A stretch of DNA of 64,000 bases from Myxococcales bacterium (lineage in GTDB: Bacteria > Myxococcota_A > Polyangia > Polyangiales > Ga0077539), in contig JAEUKI010000062.1 in assembly GCA_016793325.1 (NCBI GenBank), positions 248,001-312,000 on the forward strand. The letters run 5' to 3'. Made by a program: the position numbers and the translations under genes. Positions 6,738 to 14,902 of the stretch are shown piece after piece; within the stretch, counting starts at the first letter, position 1; each line of letters opens with the position of its first letter. The notes under the pieces are model-generated. The model saw only the letters and a list, made by a program, of their open reading frames with translations, was not told the origin of the DNA and did no database searches.

Positions 6738-8156
6738 CTACGGGGCCGTGGGCGCGGCCTCGCGCTCGGCGTTCTTTCGCGCCTCGAGCGCTGCTCGGAT
6801 GCGCGCGTGCTCTTCGCGCGAGAGCGGGTAGCGCCACGCGCACACGAGCGCGAGGACGAGCAGGACCGCGGGCGTCGGGCCGAACAACAGTCGGATTCCG
6901 TTGATCGCCGAGGCGCTCTGCGTCGGCGAGTTTGGAACGTACCCCGTCGCGTCGAGGATCAAGAGCGCCCCAGGGACGGCGAGCGACGAGGCGACCTTCT
7001 GCGCGAGGCTCACGAGCGCGTAGAACATTCCTTCGTGCCGTCGGCCCGAGTGGTACTCGTCCCACTCGACAGCGTCGGGGATGAGCGCCCAAGGCAGGAC
7101 GTGCGCTGCGCCGACGCCGACGCCGCCGAGCGCCGCGCACACGAGCGCCGCGGTGAGTCCCCACGAGGGGGCGATCATCACGAGCACGATTTGAATGACG
7201 GCCCAGAACGAAATTCCCACGAGAAACGCGACGCGCTTGTCCCACCGACGCGAGATCCACTCCCAGGCGGGCAGCGACAAGAACGCGACGACGAAGATCG
7301 TCCCCGAGACGAGGTCGCTCTTGCTCTCGAGGTTCATTCGGTACTTCAAGAAATAGAGCAGCGACGCGAGGACGATGTCGATCGAGACCCAGGTGAGCAA
7401 GTAGATCGTCGCCGAGAAGCGAAACGGCGCGTTCTTCCACGCGGCCTTGAGCGACTCTTTGAGGGACGGCGGCTCTTCGTCGACGTGGCCGGGCCGCTCG
7501 CGCACCTTCGCGAACACGACCCACATGGGCGCGGCGGCGACGACGCCGTACACGATCCCCATGAGAAACACGCGGCCGCTGTTCTCGGGGCGCATCGACC
7601 CGATGATCATGAGCGGCGTCGTAAACGCGATGAGCGAGCCCGCGATCGAGAACGCCATGCGGTAGCTCACGAGTGACGTGCGCTCGTCGTAGTCGTCGGT
7701 GATCTCCGGCGTGAGCGCGTAGTACGGCGTCGAGAGGGCCGTGGTGGCCGTGTCGAACAAGACGTACGCGACGGCGTAGTAGGCCGCGAGGCCGATGGGC
7801 GAAGCGATCGGCGGCTTCCACCACATCATGGCAAACGCGAGCGCGTACGGCGGAGCGCCGAACAAGAGCCACGGCCGCCGGCGGCCCCACCGCGAGCGCG
7901 TTCGATCCGAGAGGTACCCCACGAACGGATCGTTGAAGTAATCCCACGTGCGCCCCAAGAACACCGCGATCGCCGCGTACTTCGCGCGCACGCCCACGAC
8001 GTCCGTGAGGAACATGCTGAAGAACAGCGCGATGATCGTGTTGGTGATGCTGAAGCCGAGGTCGCCGAAGCCGTAGCCGAGCTTCGTCGAGATCGGAAGC
8101 GGACGCTTCGCGTCGCCCGTCGCGGGGTCCTGACTCACCCGCCCAGTGTCGCGCAC
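6738..8156 (-). CDS. MFS transporter of the GPH (MelB-like) sugar:cation symporter family
   Basis: 472 residues, about 12 predicted membrane helices. Features of the glycoside-pentoside-hexuronide family are clear: KLGYGFGDLG near the N-terminus, FLGRTWDYFNDPFVGYLSDRTRSRWGRRRPWLL (the D-N-P-x-x-G loop), and the PYYALTPEITDDYDERTSLVSYR loop. These carriers usually move sugars with Na+ or H+. The gene is expressed leftward and ends at a TAG that abuts the REP element. No sugar-utilisation genes are beside it, so the substrate cannot be inferred. Confidence 0.85.
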   Translation of the reverse strand: MRDTGRVSQDPATGDAKRPLPISTKLGYGFGDLGFSITNTIIALFFSMFLTDVVGVRAKYAAIAVFLGRTWDYFNDPFVGYLSDRTRSRWGRRRPWLLFGAPPYALAFAMMWWKPPIASPIGLAAYYAVAYVLFDTATTALSTPYYALTPEITDDYDERTSLVSYRMAFSIAGSLIAFTTPLMIIGSMRPENSGRVFLMGIVYGVVAAAPMWVVFAKVRERPGHVDEEPPSLKESLKAAWKNAPFRFSATIYLLTWVSIDIVLASLLYFLKYRMNLESKSDLVSGTIFVVAFLSLPAWEWISRRWDKRVAFLVGISFWAVIQIVLVMIAPSWGLTAALVCAALGGVGVGAAHVLPWALIPDAVEWDEYHSGRRHEGMFYALVSLAQKVASSLAVPGALLILDATGYVPNSPTQSASAINGIRLLFGPTPAVLLVLALVCAWRYPLSREEHARIRAALEARKNAEREAAPTAP

Positions 8157-8291
8157 TTGCGCGGGTCGCGTCGCTTCGATCTCGCGGCGGATCGAAGGTC
8201 GCGCGATCCCGTGTGATTCGGCTGCAAATTCAGCGAATTGCAGGAGCGGTCCGTCGCGCCCGAGTCGCGCGCGACGCGTGGCGCTCGCGCG

Positions 8292-9803
8292 TCAGCCGGA
8301 CGACTGCGGGTCGAGGTGGACGTGCGTGGTCTCGGTTCCGCGCACTTCGATCACGCGATCGGGGCGCTGTTGCGTGAGGAGCTTCGTGAGGTCCACGCCG
8401 AGCTCGCGCATGGCCGCGAGGCGCTTCTGTTCGACGGCGTCCTTCTCGCGCTCGGCGGCGAGCTGCTGTGCGCGATCGAGCTCGCGCTGCTTGCGCTCGA
8501 ACGTGCGCTTCGCTTCGGCGTCGGCGATGTCCGCCGCGCGTCGCTTGTCGCGTTCGCTGAGGTCGAAGGCGTTGGACGCTTCTTGCTCGGTCCGTTGCTT
8601 CGCCGCGCGCGCGTGCTCGCGCTCGAGCTTGAAGTCCTCGAGGTCCTGCTCTTGCTGCTGCGTCGCGCGCTCGAGCTGGAGGCGCGTGCGCGACTCGATG
8701 GCCTCGTCGTGCATGCGCTGAAGCGAGTCCGGGGCGCCGTAGCCGCGGTAGACGACCTTGTTGATGCGATAGCCGCACTGCTCGGCGCGCGCGGTGAGCT
8801 GCGGGTACGCGGCGAGCTCGTTGAGCTTCTCGGTGTGTCGCTTGAACGACTCGAAGTCGTGCTTTCCCGTGAAGTCGATGACGTCGGACGTTGCCGCGTT
8901 GACGAAGTCGCCGATCGGGTCGTGCGTGCTCTCGAGCATGCGAGGGAGGTCGACGAGCTCGAAGAAGAGCATCAGTCGGATCGTGAGCACGGCGTCGTCG
9001 GCGGTCCTGACGTCGTGCACGTCGTGGTACATTTGGTCTGGCAAAAACCAGAGCTTCTGAAACACGAGCGCGTTCGGGACCTTGAGGTACCCGTCCGTTC
9101 CGCCCTTCGAGCCGTGCCACGAAAACGTGTGCAGCCACTCGCCCGGCGACGGGACGAACATCGCGGGCCCGTGCACGACGCGGCGCGCGACGGCTCCGTC
9201 TTCGCCCTTGGCGTACACGACGACCGCTTCTTTCGCGGCGATCGGGAGGGCTTCTTCCTTCTCGATCGTGAGGTGCTCCTTGGGGTCGAGCCACACGCTC
9301 GCGGGGCCCGGGTGGTGCTCTTGTCGTCCGTCGCGAAAGCGAACGATCAGGAATTCTCCAGGGTGCGCGACGTATTGGGTCAGATGCTCGACGCGCTTCG
9401 ATCCGAGCCAGAAGCGCTTGGGTCCGTCGACGATCTCGACGCTCCCGTCGTTGTGGATGACCCGAACGCGCTCGCCTGCGTTGACGGTGAAGAAGAACAT
9501 CGTTCGCCCTCCTCGATGGCGCGGCGCGGTGACCGCGGCCGGGCGCGGCGCCGGCGCGGCCGGCGAGCGGTGAACGTTGGTCCCGAGCGTCTGCGCGTGC
9601 GACGAGCCCGTGTGCATGATCCCGGTCGAGCTCGGGCCGGGACCGATGTTGCTGACGCCGGTCGTCTCGGCGAAATCGAAGTCGGTGCTCAACGACTGCG
9701 ACACCGCGCGCTGCATTCGCTGCGGTGCGAGCTGCTCTTTCTTTTGCTGCTGCGGCGCGACCTCGTTCAGCGCGCCGGCGCGTTTGCTGTACTTGTAGTC
9801 CAC
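8292..9803 (-). CDS. SPFH/band-7 protein with major-vault-protein-like repeats
   Basis: 503 residues. Residues 1-100 are low-complexity (Gln, Ser, Pro). Residues about 101-230 contain about three vault-type beta repeats, each with a GP-x-x-x-x-L/V-x-P-x-E core (VDGPKRFWLG, HPGPASVWLDPKE, RRVVHGPAMFVPSPGE). An SPFH/shoulder-like domain follows (DVRTADDAVLTIRLMLFFEL, then IGDFVNAATSDVIDF and FESFKRHTEKL), then a long charged coiled coil (about 345-460). This order matches the repeats, shoulder and cap helix of eukaryotic MVP, with fewer repeats. A GTG at 9803 opens the longest frame. An ATG at 9503 (residue 101), preceded by GAGGAGGG, is a strong alternative start giving 403 residues. The gene lies 78 bp downstream of a Ser/Thr kinase on the same strand. 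Confidence 0.75.
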   Translation of the reverse strand: MDYKYSKRAGALNEVAPQQQKKEQLAPQRMQRAVSQSLSTDFDFAETTGVSNIGPGPSSTGIMHTGSSHAQTLGTNVHRSPAAPAPRPAAVTAPRHRGGRTMFFFTVNAGERVRVIHNDGSVEIVDGPKRFWLGSKRVEHLTQYVAHPGEFLIVRFRDGRQEHHPGPASVWLDPKEHLTIEKEEALPIAAKEAVVVYAKGEDGAVARRVVHGPAMFVPSPGEWLHTFSWHGSKGGTDGYLKVPNALVFQKLWFLPDQMYHDVHDVRTADDAVLTIRLMLFFELVDLPRMLESTHDPIGDFVNAATSDVIDFTGKHDFESFKRHTEKLNELAAYPQLTARAEQCGYRINKVVYRGYGAPDSLQRMHDEAIESRTRLQLERATQQQEQDLEDFKLEREHARAAKQRTEQEASNAFDLSERDKRRAADIADAEAKRTFERKQRELDRAQQLAAEREKDAVEQKRLAAMRELGVDLTKLLTQQRPDRVIEVRGTETTHVHLDPQSSG

Positions 9804-9881
9804 GGCTTCGAGGTCCCCTTTCGCTCCGCGTCGGGCGCGGGCTCGATGGGTGCTTGAGTCACGATGTGCGACGCGCGACGG

Positions 9882-11801
9882 TTAGCGCTCGGCGTTCGCG
9901 GGGGCCTCGGCGCGTTCGTCGAGGTGCCACGCGAGCGCGAGCGCGCCGTAACCGATGAGTGAAGCGATGCCGAAGGTGAAGATCTGACACGAGGGCCACA
10001 GCGCGACCGCGATCGCGCCTGCGCCAAAGGTGACGCCAGTGAGAATGATCTTTCGGTCGAACAACATTCCCACGCAAATCCAGCCGCCAGCGAGCCACCA
10101 GAGAAACATCACCAGCGCGTGCGTGAGGGGCATGCGCAGCGCCCACGCGAAGACCCAGTGCGTGAGCAGCCCCGTCCCGAGAAGCGACGTCGTGACGAGG
10201 AGCTTTCGCACCGCGGCGCTCGGGTTCTTCGTGCGGCGGATGTACTCGCCGAGCGCGACGGTCACCGCGCCGTTGAGCGAGATCGCAGCGATCGCTTCGC
10301 GGTAGGTAAACGGCCAAATTCCCGAGCGATCGAGGGCGCCGGCGACGCACGACATCACGAGCCAGAACGCGCCGAGCACCACGAGCATCTTCACGCGAAC
10401 GGACACCGCCGAGCGCGTGTCCGCGTCTTTTTGAAACGCCTCGAGCGCGTCGACGCGCGCGCGATCCGCCGCCTCTTTCGCGAGGGCCTCGCGGACCCTC
10501 GCCGCGAGCTCGGGGTTCTTCTCGGGCAGCTGCGCGAGAAGCTCGCTCGCGCCCCGCGCGTTGCCGCGGACGACGTCGTGCTCGATCATGCGCTCGAGCG
10601 CTCGCTGCAAGCCGCGCTTGGCGTCTTCGTTTTGGCTCCACGCCTTGAGCGCTTGCAGATACCCGAAGCGACACTCGGTGAAGAGCTCTTGCGCGCGCGC
10701 GGCCGACTCTTCTTGCAGGGGCGACCTCGCGTCGAGCGTCTGAAAGAGCTCCTTGGCGCGCGTGGCGGCCTCCGTCGAGAGCGCATACGAAGCTCGGTGC
10801 TGAACGAACTCGAGCACCGTTCGGCGCAGCTCGTCGACGGTGGCGAAGCGATCGTCGGGCGACCGCGCGAGCGCGCGCAGAATGATCCTCGCGAGCTCCG
10901 GAGAAACGCTCTCTGGCAGCGGCGCTGGCGCACAGTCGAACGCGCGCACGAGCTGCTCGAGCACCGAAGGCGCGTCGAAGGGCGCGCGCCCCGTCACGAG
11001 CTCGTAGAGGATCGCGCCGAGCAAGAAGACGTCGGTGCGCGCGGAGAGGGCCCCGGCGTCGCAGGCGATCATCTCGGGGGCCATGTAGCGCGGCGTTCCC
11101 GCAAGGGTGCGGGCGTCCTTGGCGCGGGGGAGGGCCGTGTCGTCTTCGAGCGACACCGCGAGGCCCCAGTCGACGACGTACACCTCGCCGTACGCGCCGA
11201 GCATCACGTTGTCGGGCTTGAGGTCTCTGTGAACGATCTGCTTGGAGTGCGCGAAGTGCACGGCCTCGCAGACGCGCGCGAAGATCGACAGGTGAAATCC
11301 AAGCGGATCTTCCGCGGCCGTCGTGAAAAACGCTGGCGCTGCGCTCATGTCCGTGAGCGCTCGGCTCCACGGGACGCCCGCGATCCGCCGCATGACGAAG
11401 AGCGGCGCACCCTCGGGCGTCGTCCCCAACAAGTACACAGGAACGATGTTCGGGTGCTCGAGCCGCCCGGCCACCATCGCTTCGCGCAACAAGTCCGCGC
11501 TCGCGCGCGCGTCGCTCTCGTCCTTGAGCACCTTCACGGCGACGTCGCGCCCGAGCGCGACTTGCTTCGCGCCGAGCACGCGCCCCATTCCGCCTTCGCC
11601 GAGCACGGACGTCACGTGAATGTCCGCGGGTCCGACGGCGCTCGCCTCCGTGCGAAGCACCGGCAACGGCGCGGCGCGCGCGGTCCCGTGCGGCTGAAGC
11701 GTCGTGAGCGTGCCCGTCGAGTCCACGACGAGCTGCGTGGCCGAGTAACCGAGCGTCGCGAGGTGCGCCTCGAGTCGCGTTCGTGCGTCGATCGCCTCCA
11801 C
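9882..11801 (-). CDS. Membrane-anchored Ser/Thr protein kinase
   Basis: About 639 residues from a GTG at 11801; a longer frame reaches 11870, but its extra residues are Arg-rich and unlikely to be coding. Kinase motifs in order: LGEGGMGRVLGA (glycine loop), VAVKVLK (ATP lysine), HRDLKPDN (catalytic loop), VVDWGLA (DWG in place of DFG, a common variant), GTPRYMAPE and a terminal Arg helix. A helical linker follows, then at least four hydrophobic helices in the last 170 residues (VLGAFWLVMSCVAGAL, AIAAISLNGAVTVALG, LVMFLWWLAGGWICVGML, IFTFGIASLIGYGALALAW). It probably signals at the inner membrane. The vault-like gene directly downstream is a plausible partner or substrate, by position only. 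Confidence 0.9.
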   Translation of the reverse strand: MEAIDARTRLEAHLATLGYSATQLVVDSTGTLTTLQPHGTARAAPLPVLRTEASAVGPADIHVTSVLGEGGMGRVLGAKQVALGRDVAVKVLKDESDARASADLLREAMVAGRLEHPNIVPVYLLGTTPEGAPLFVMRRIAGVPWSRALTDMSAAPAFFTTAAEDPLGFHLSIFARVCEAVHFAHSKQIVHRDLKPDNVMLGAYGEVYVVDWGLAVSLEDDTALPRAKDARTLAGTPRYMAPEMIACDAGALSARTDVFLLGAILYELVTGRAPFDAPSVLEQLVRAFDCAPAPLPESVSPELARIILRALARSPDDRFATVDELRRTVLEFVQHRASYALSTEAATRAKELFQTLDARSPLQEESAARAQELFTECRFGYLQALKAWSQNEDAKRGLQRALERMIEHDVVRGNARGASELLAQLPEKNPELAARVREALAKEAADRARVDALEAFQKDADTRSAVSVRVKMLVVLGAFWLVMSCVAGALDRSGIWPFTYREAIAAISLNGAVTVALGEYIRRTKNPSAAVRKLLVTTSLLGTGLLTHWVFAWALRMPLTHALVMFLWWLAGGWICVGMLFDRKIILTGVTFGAGAIAVALWPSCQIFTFGIASLIGYGALALAWHLDERAEAPANAER

Positions 11802-11907
11802 GTCGGGGCGAGAGTATCGCGCATCTCTCCCGTGAAGTGCGCGGTCATTTCGACGGCGGCACCGCAGCACCGTCCATCTCGTTCACGAGCGGGTATAGTC
11901 CCGGCCG

Positions 11908-12663
11908 ATGCTCCGTTCGCTACATCCCTGGCTGGTATGGCTCGAGATCGGGCTCGCGCTCCTGACCTTCATCTCGCTGTTGTTCGTCACGGCGCCGTAC
12001 GGCCGACACGCGCGCGAAGGGTGGGGGCCGTCGCTCTCGCCACGGGTCGCGTGGGTCGTGATGGAGTGCCCCGCGGTCTTCCTCTGGGCGATCGTCTTCT
12101 TCACGGGCGAGCACAGCCACCAGCTCGGATCCGTGGCGCTCTTGGCGCTGTGGATGCTGCACTACGGCTACCGCACGTTCATCTATCCGTGGCGCTTGAA
12201 GCCGAGCGCGAAGCGAACGCCGCTCGTGATCGCGCTGACCGCGGTGGCCTTCAACTCGCTCAACGCGGCGGTCAACGCGGGGCAGGTCTCGCACGTGCGC
12301 GCGTACTCGAGCGAGTGGCTCACGGACGCGCGGTTCATCATGGGCGCGCTCTTGTTCGCGCTCGGCTACTACATCAACCACCAGTCGGACGCGATCTTGT
12401 TGTCCCTGCGAAAGCCCGGCGAAACGGGCTACAAGATCCCGCACGGCGGGCTCTACCGCTGGGTGTCGTGCCCGAACTATTTCGGCGAGCTTCTCGAGTG
12501 GGTGGGCTGGACGGTCGCGACGTGGTCGTTCGCGGGGCTCTCGTTCGCGCTCTACACCGCGGCGAACCTCATCCCGCGCGCGCTCGACAACCATCGCTGG
12601 TACCAGAAGACCTTCGACGACTACCCGAAGGATCGCCGCGCGGTGATCCCGTTCATTCTGTGA
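11908..12663 (+). CDS. Steroid 5-alpha-reductase (3-oxo-5-alpha-steroid 4-dehydrogenase) homologue
   Basis: 251 residues with about six membrane helices. The sequence follows animal SRD5A1/2 closely: TAPYGRHAREGWG near residue 30, the MLHYGYRTFIYP motif, LRKPGETGYKIPHGGLYRWVSCPNYFGE (NADPH/active-site region) and the terminal WYQKTFDDYPKDRRAVIPFIL. The family reduces the 4,5-double bond of 3-oxo-4-ene steroids with NADPH in the membrane. Sterol synthesis is known in some myxobacteria, so a sterol or other polyprenoid substrate is plausible but not shown. No other sterol gene is in the window. It is divergent from the kinase. Confidence 0.9.
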   Translation: MLRSLHPWLVWLEIGLALLTFISLLFVTAPYGRHAREGWGPSLSPRVAWVVMECPAVFLWAIVFFTGEHSHQLGSVALLALWMLHYGYRTFIYPWRLKPSAKRTPLVIALTAVAFNSLNAAVNAGQVSHVRAYSSEWLTDARFIMGALLFALGYYINHQSDAILLSLRKPGETGYKIPHGGLYRWVSCPNYFGELLEWVGWTVATWSFAGLSFALYTAANLIPRALDNHRWYQKTFDDYPKDRRAVIPFIL

Positions 12664-12844
12664 CGCGCGAGGGGGTGCACGATCTGCGCGCGAAGTGCGG
12701 GGATTTCGCCGACGATTTCGCGCTCCTCGCCTGAATCGAAGTCGATCGATCGAGACTCCTTGTGTTCGAACGCTTCGACAGAGCGCGGCGACCACGGACG
12801 GTCCGCTGCGTGATCCGTCGAGCCGAACCCTCGGAGCGCACATC

Positions 12845-13075
12845 ATGTTGAGCAAGATTCTCCCGACCAACGAGCACCCGATCGAGCGCGCCGTTCGCGT
12901 CGTGTTGGGCTTGGCCCTCCTCGCGATCGTCTTCGTTGGCCCCAAGACGTGGCTCGGTTTGCTCGGGATCATTCCGCTCGCGACGGGGCTCGTCGGGAGC
13001 TGTCCGCTGTACACTCTGTTCGGCTTCAGCACATGCCCGGTGAAGGCGAAGGACAACACTCCGACGACGACGTGA
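12845..13075 (+). CDS. DUF2892 (YgaP-type) small membrane protein
   Basis: 76 residues, two membrane helices (VVLGLALLAIVFVGP and LGIIPLATGLVGSCPLYTLFG). It has the DUF2892 pattern, NEHPIERAVRVVLG followed by GSCPLYTLFGFSTCP with the two conserved cysteines. A GGAG sits about eight bases before the ATG. These domains occur alone or attached to rhodanese (YgaP) and are linked to sulfur-species handling; that role is only inferred here. Its 3' end overlaps the sigma factor gene, so the two should be co-expressed. Confidence 0.85.
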   Translation: MLSKILPTNEHPIERAVRVVLGLALLAIVFVGPKTWLGLLGIIPLATGLVGSCPLYTLFGFSTCPVKAKDNTPTTT

Positions 13076-13626
13076 CGCTGCTGCAGCGCGTCGCCAATCG
13101 CGAGGCCGCTGCGATGCGCGCGCTGTTCGATCGACACGCGGCCGCGCTGCTGCGCTTCGCGACGACGCTCTCGCGCGATCGCGCGCTCGCCGAAGACGCG
13201 GTGCAAGAAGCGTTTGCGTCGCTGTGGCAACACGCCGGCGGATTTCGCGGCGAGAGCTCGGCGCGCGCGTGGCTCTACACGATCACGCGCAACGCGGTTC
13301 ACCGGCGATTTCGCCGAAAGAGCGACCGCTCGACGGAGACCGAGAGCTTCGAGAACCTCGAGGCGCTCGGCGCGGCCGCGGGCTGGGGTGATCCGGCTGC
13401 GCAACGCGCGCTCGACGATCGGATCGCCGACGACGAGCTCGTGCGGCACGCGCTATCGACGCTCGATGACGACGACAAGACCGTGCTCGCGCTCGTCGAC
13501 GTCGAGGGGCTCTCGATCGAAGAGGCCGCAGCGTCGCTGTCCGTGTCCGTCGCCGCGCTGAAGAGCCGCCTGCACCGCGCGAGGCTTCGCTTCGTGGCGG
13601 CGCTTCGAAAGGAGGATCCGTCGTGA
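13033..13626 (+). CDS. ECF-family RNA polymerase sigma factor
   Basis: 197 residues from the ATG at 13033. Region 2 is visible as ALFDRHAAALLRFATTLSRDRALAEDAVQEAFASLWQHAGGF, with RAWLYTITRNAVHRRFRRK, and region 4 as LDDDDKTVLALVDVEGLSIEEAAASLSVSVAALKSRLHRARLRF. A GTG at 13072 that overlaps the DUF2892 stop (GTGA) is an alternative start and would remove 13 residues. The stop overlaps the GTG of the anti-sigma gene. The set DUF2892, sigma, anti-sigma forms one unit; a redox or sulfur signal is possible given the Cys-containing partners. Confidence 0.9.
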   Translation: MPGEGEGQHSDDDVTLLQRVANREAAAMRALFDRHAAALLRFATTLSRDRALAEDAVQEAFASLWQHAGGFRGESSARAWLYTITRNAVHRRFRRKSDRSTETESFENLEALGAAAGWGDPAAQRALDDRIADDELVRHALSTLDDDDKTVLALVDVEGLSIEEAAASLSVSVAALKSRLHRARLRFVAALRKEDPS

Positions 13627-13877
13627 GCGGAGACAGAGTCGTCGCGGGGCTGCGCTGCACCGAGGTCCTCGAGAAGCTCAGCGACTACATCGACGGCGCG
13701 CTCGACGCGCCGACGCGCAGCGCGGTCGAAGCGCACGTGGCTGGTTGCACGGTGTGCGAGAGCTTCGGCGGGAGCGTCGCGGCGTCCGTGCGCGCGTTGC
13801 GGCGGCAACGCAACGCCGGCGCAGACGAGTCCATCGAGCGGATGCGGGCCGCGGTTCTCGGAAAAATCACCACATGA
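13623..13877 (+). CDS. Zinc-finger (ZAS/zf-HC2) anti-sigma factor
   Basis: 84 residues. The first part, LRCTEVLEKLSDYIDGALDAPTRSAVEAHVAGCTVCESF, carries the H-x3-C-x2-C zinc-binding motif (HVAGCTVC) of ZAS anti-sigma domains. No membrane helix is present, so it is a soluble, probably thiol-responsive regulator. It is coupled to the sigma factor by a GTGA overlap. Confidence 0.85.
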   Translation: MSGDRVVAGLRCTEVLEKLSDYIDGALDAPTRSAVEAHVAGCTVCESFGGSVAASVRALRRQRNAGADESIERMRAAVLGKITT

Positions 13878-13905
13878 CCTTCGTGTCATCGATCGGGCGC
13901 TGACC

Positions 13906-14868
13906 GTGCTGTTCGCCTTCAACGCTGCTGCGCGTCGGCTCGAGCCCATGACGGCCGCCGTGATCTCGATCGAGTTTGCTCGCGATCCAGCGTCGACCCG
14001 ATGGATCCACGCGGTGGATCCGTCGCCCGAAGAGCGCTCGGCGCTCGTGGCGCTCGGCGCGGACGAGGACGACCTCGAGCACTCGCTCGATCCCGACGAG
14101 GTCGGGCGCTTTTCGACGCACGGCGGAAGCACGCTCGCGATCTTGCGCATCCCGCTCGAAGCCGAGGCGCCAGCAAACGCGCACGAGCCGCCGTTTCGCT
14201 CGCAGACGGCGGCGGTCCTGTTGGCCGCGGGAGGGCGGATCGTCACGGTGAGCCATCGGCCCTCGGAGATCTTCGACCGAGCGGCCTCGCGCGTCGACGA
14301 CCTGTCTCGACCGTGGTCGCTCTTGTTCAACCTCGTCGAGCGCACGGGCGAGGCGTATCTCGCGCACCTGCGCTCGGTGGATGCCGCAGTGGATCGCCTC
14401 GAAGAAGAGCTGCAAGCGTCGCTTCGCAACCGCGAGGTGCTCGAGCTCTTGCGCTATCAGAAGTCGCTCGTGCACTTTACGACCGCGCTGGCGTCGATCG
14501 AGCGGACGCTCGAGCGCCTCGAGCGCCGCGAACACTCGGTGCTCACCGAAGAAGAGCACGCGTTGCTCGAGGACGCGCGGGTCGAAATCGCCCAAGCGCT
14601 CGCGCTCTGCAGCGTCGCAGAGAACATCTTGAGCCAGATGATGGACGCGTTTGCGTCGATCATCTCGAACAACCTCAACGTCGTGATGAAGGTCCTCACG
14701 GCCGCCACGGTGATCTTGTCTTTCCCGATGCTGCTCGCGAGCGTCTACGGGATGAACGTCCCGTTGCCGGGGCAACATCATCCAGCGGCGTTCGTCGCGA
14801 TCGTCGTCGCGTCCGCTGCGCTCGCGGTCGGCCTCACCGCGTCGCTTCGAAAGCTGCGCTGGCTGTAG
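13906..14868 (+). CDS. corA: CorA-family divalent-cation channel/transporter
   Basis: 320 residues. The long cytoplasmic part ends in a stalk helix (AENILSQMMDAFASIISNNLNVVMKVLTAATVILSFPMLLASV), followed by the diagnostic YGMNV motif (GMN at 282-284) and a second membrane helix (AAFVAIVVASAALAVGLTA). CorA forms pentamers importing Mg2+, Co2+ or Ni2+. The start is GTG 13906, with ATG 13948 as alternative. It starts 28 bp after the anti-sigma gene and could be part of the same transcript. Confidence 0.92.
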   Translation: MLFAFNAAARRLEPMTAAVISIEFARDPASTRWIHAVDPSPEERSALVALGADEDDLEHSLDPDEVGRFSTHGGSTLAILRIPLEAEAPANAHEPPFRSQTAAVLLAAGGRIVTVSHRPSEIFDRAASRVDDLSRPWSLLFNLVERTGEAYLAHLRSVDAAVDRLEEELQASLRNREVLELLRYQKSLVHFTTALASIERTLERLERREHSVLTEEEHALLEDARVEIAQALALCSVAENILSQMMDAFASIISNNLNVVMKVLTAATVILSFPMLLASVYGMNVPLPGQHHPAAFVAIVVASAALAVGLTASLRKLRWL

Positions 14869-14902
14869 CGCGCAGCGTGTCGCCTCGCGTTGTGAGCTCG
14901 GG

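Noticed and set aside
6264..7676. 470-residue + strand frame over the REP element and MFS gene
   Set aside because: Arg/Glu/His-rich shadow of the MFS gene; the part over the repeat is not conserved as protein between the copies in a convincing way.
10119..12734. 871-residue open frame on the + strand
   Set aside because: Antisense to the Ser/Thr kinase; composition is Arg/Ala/Glu-rich as expected for a shadow of a GC-rich gene, with no domain.
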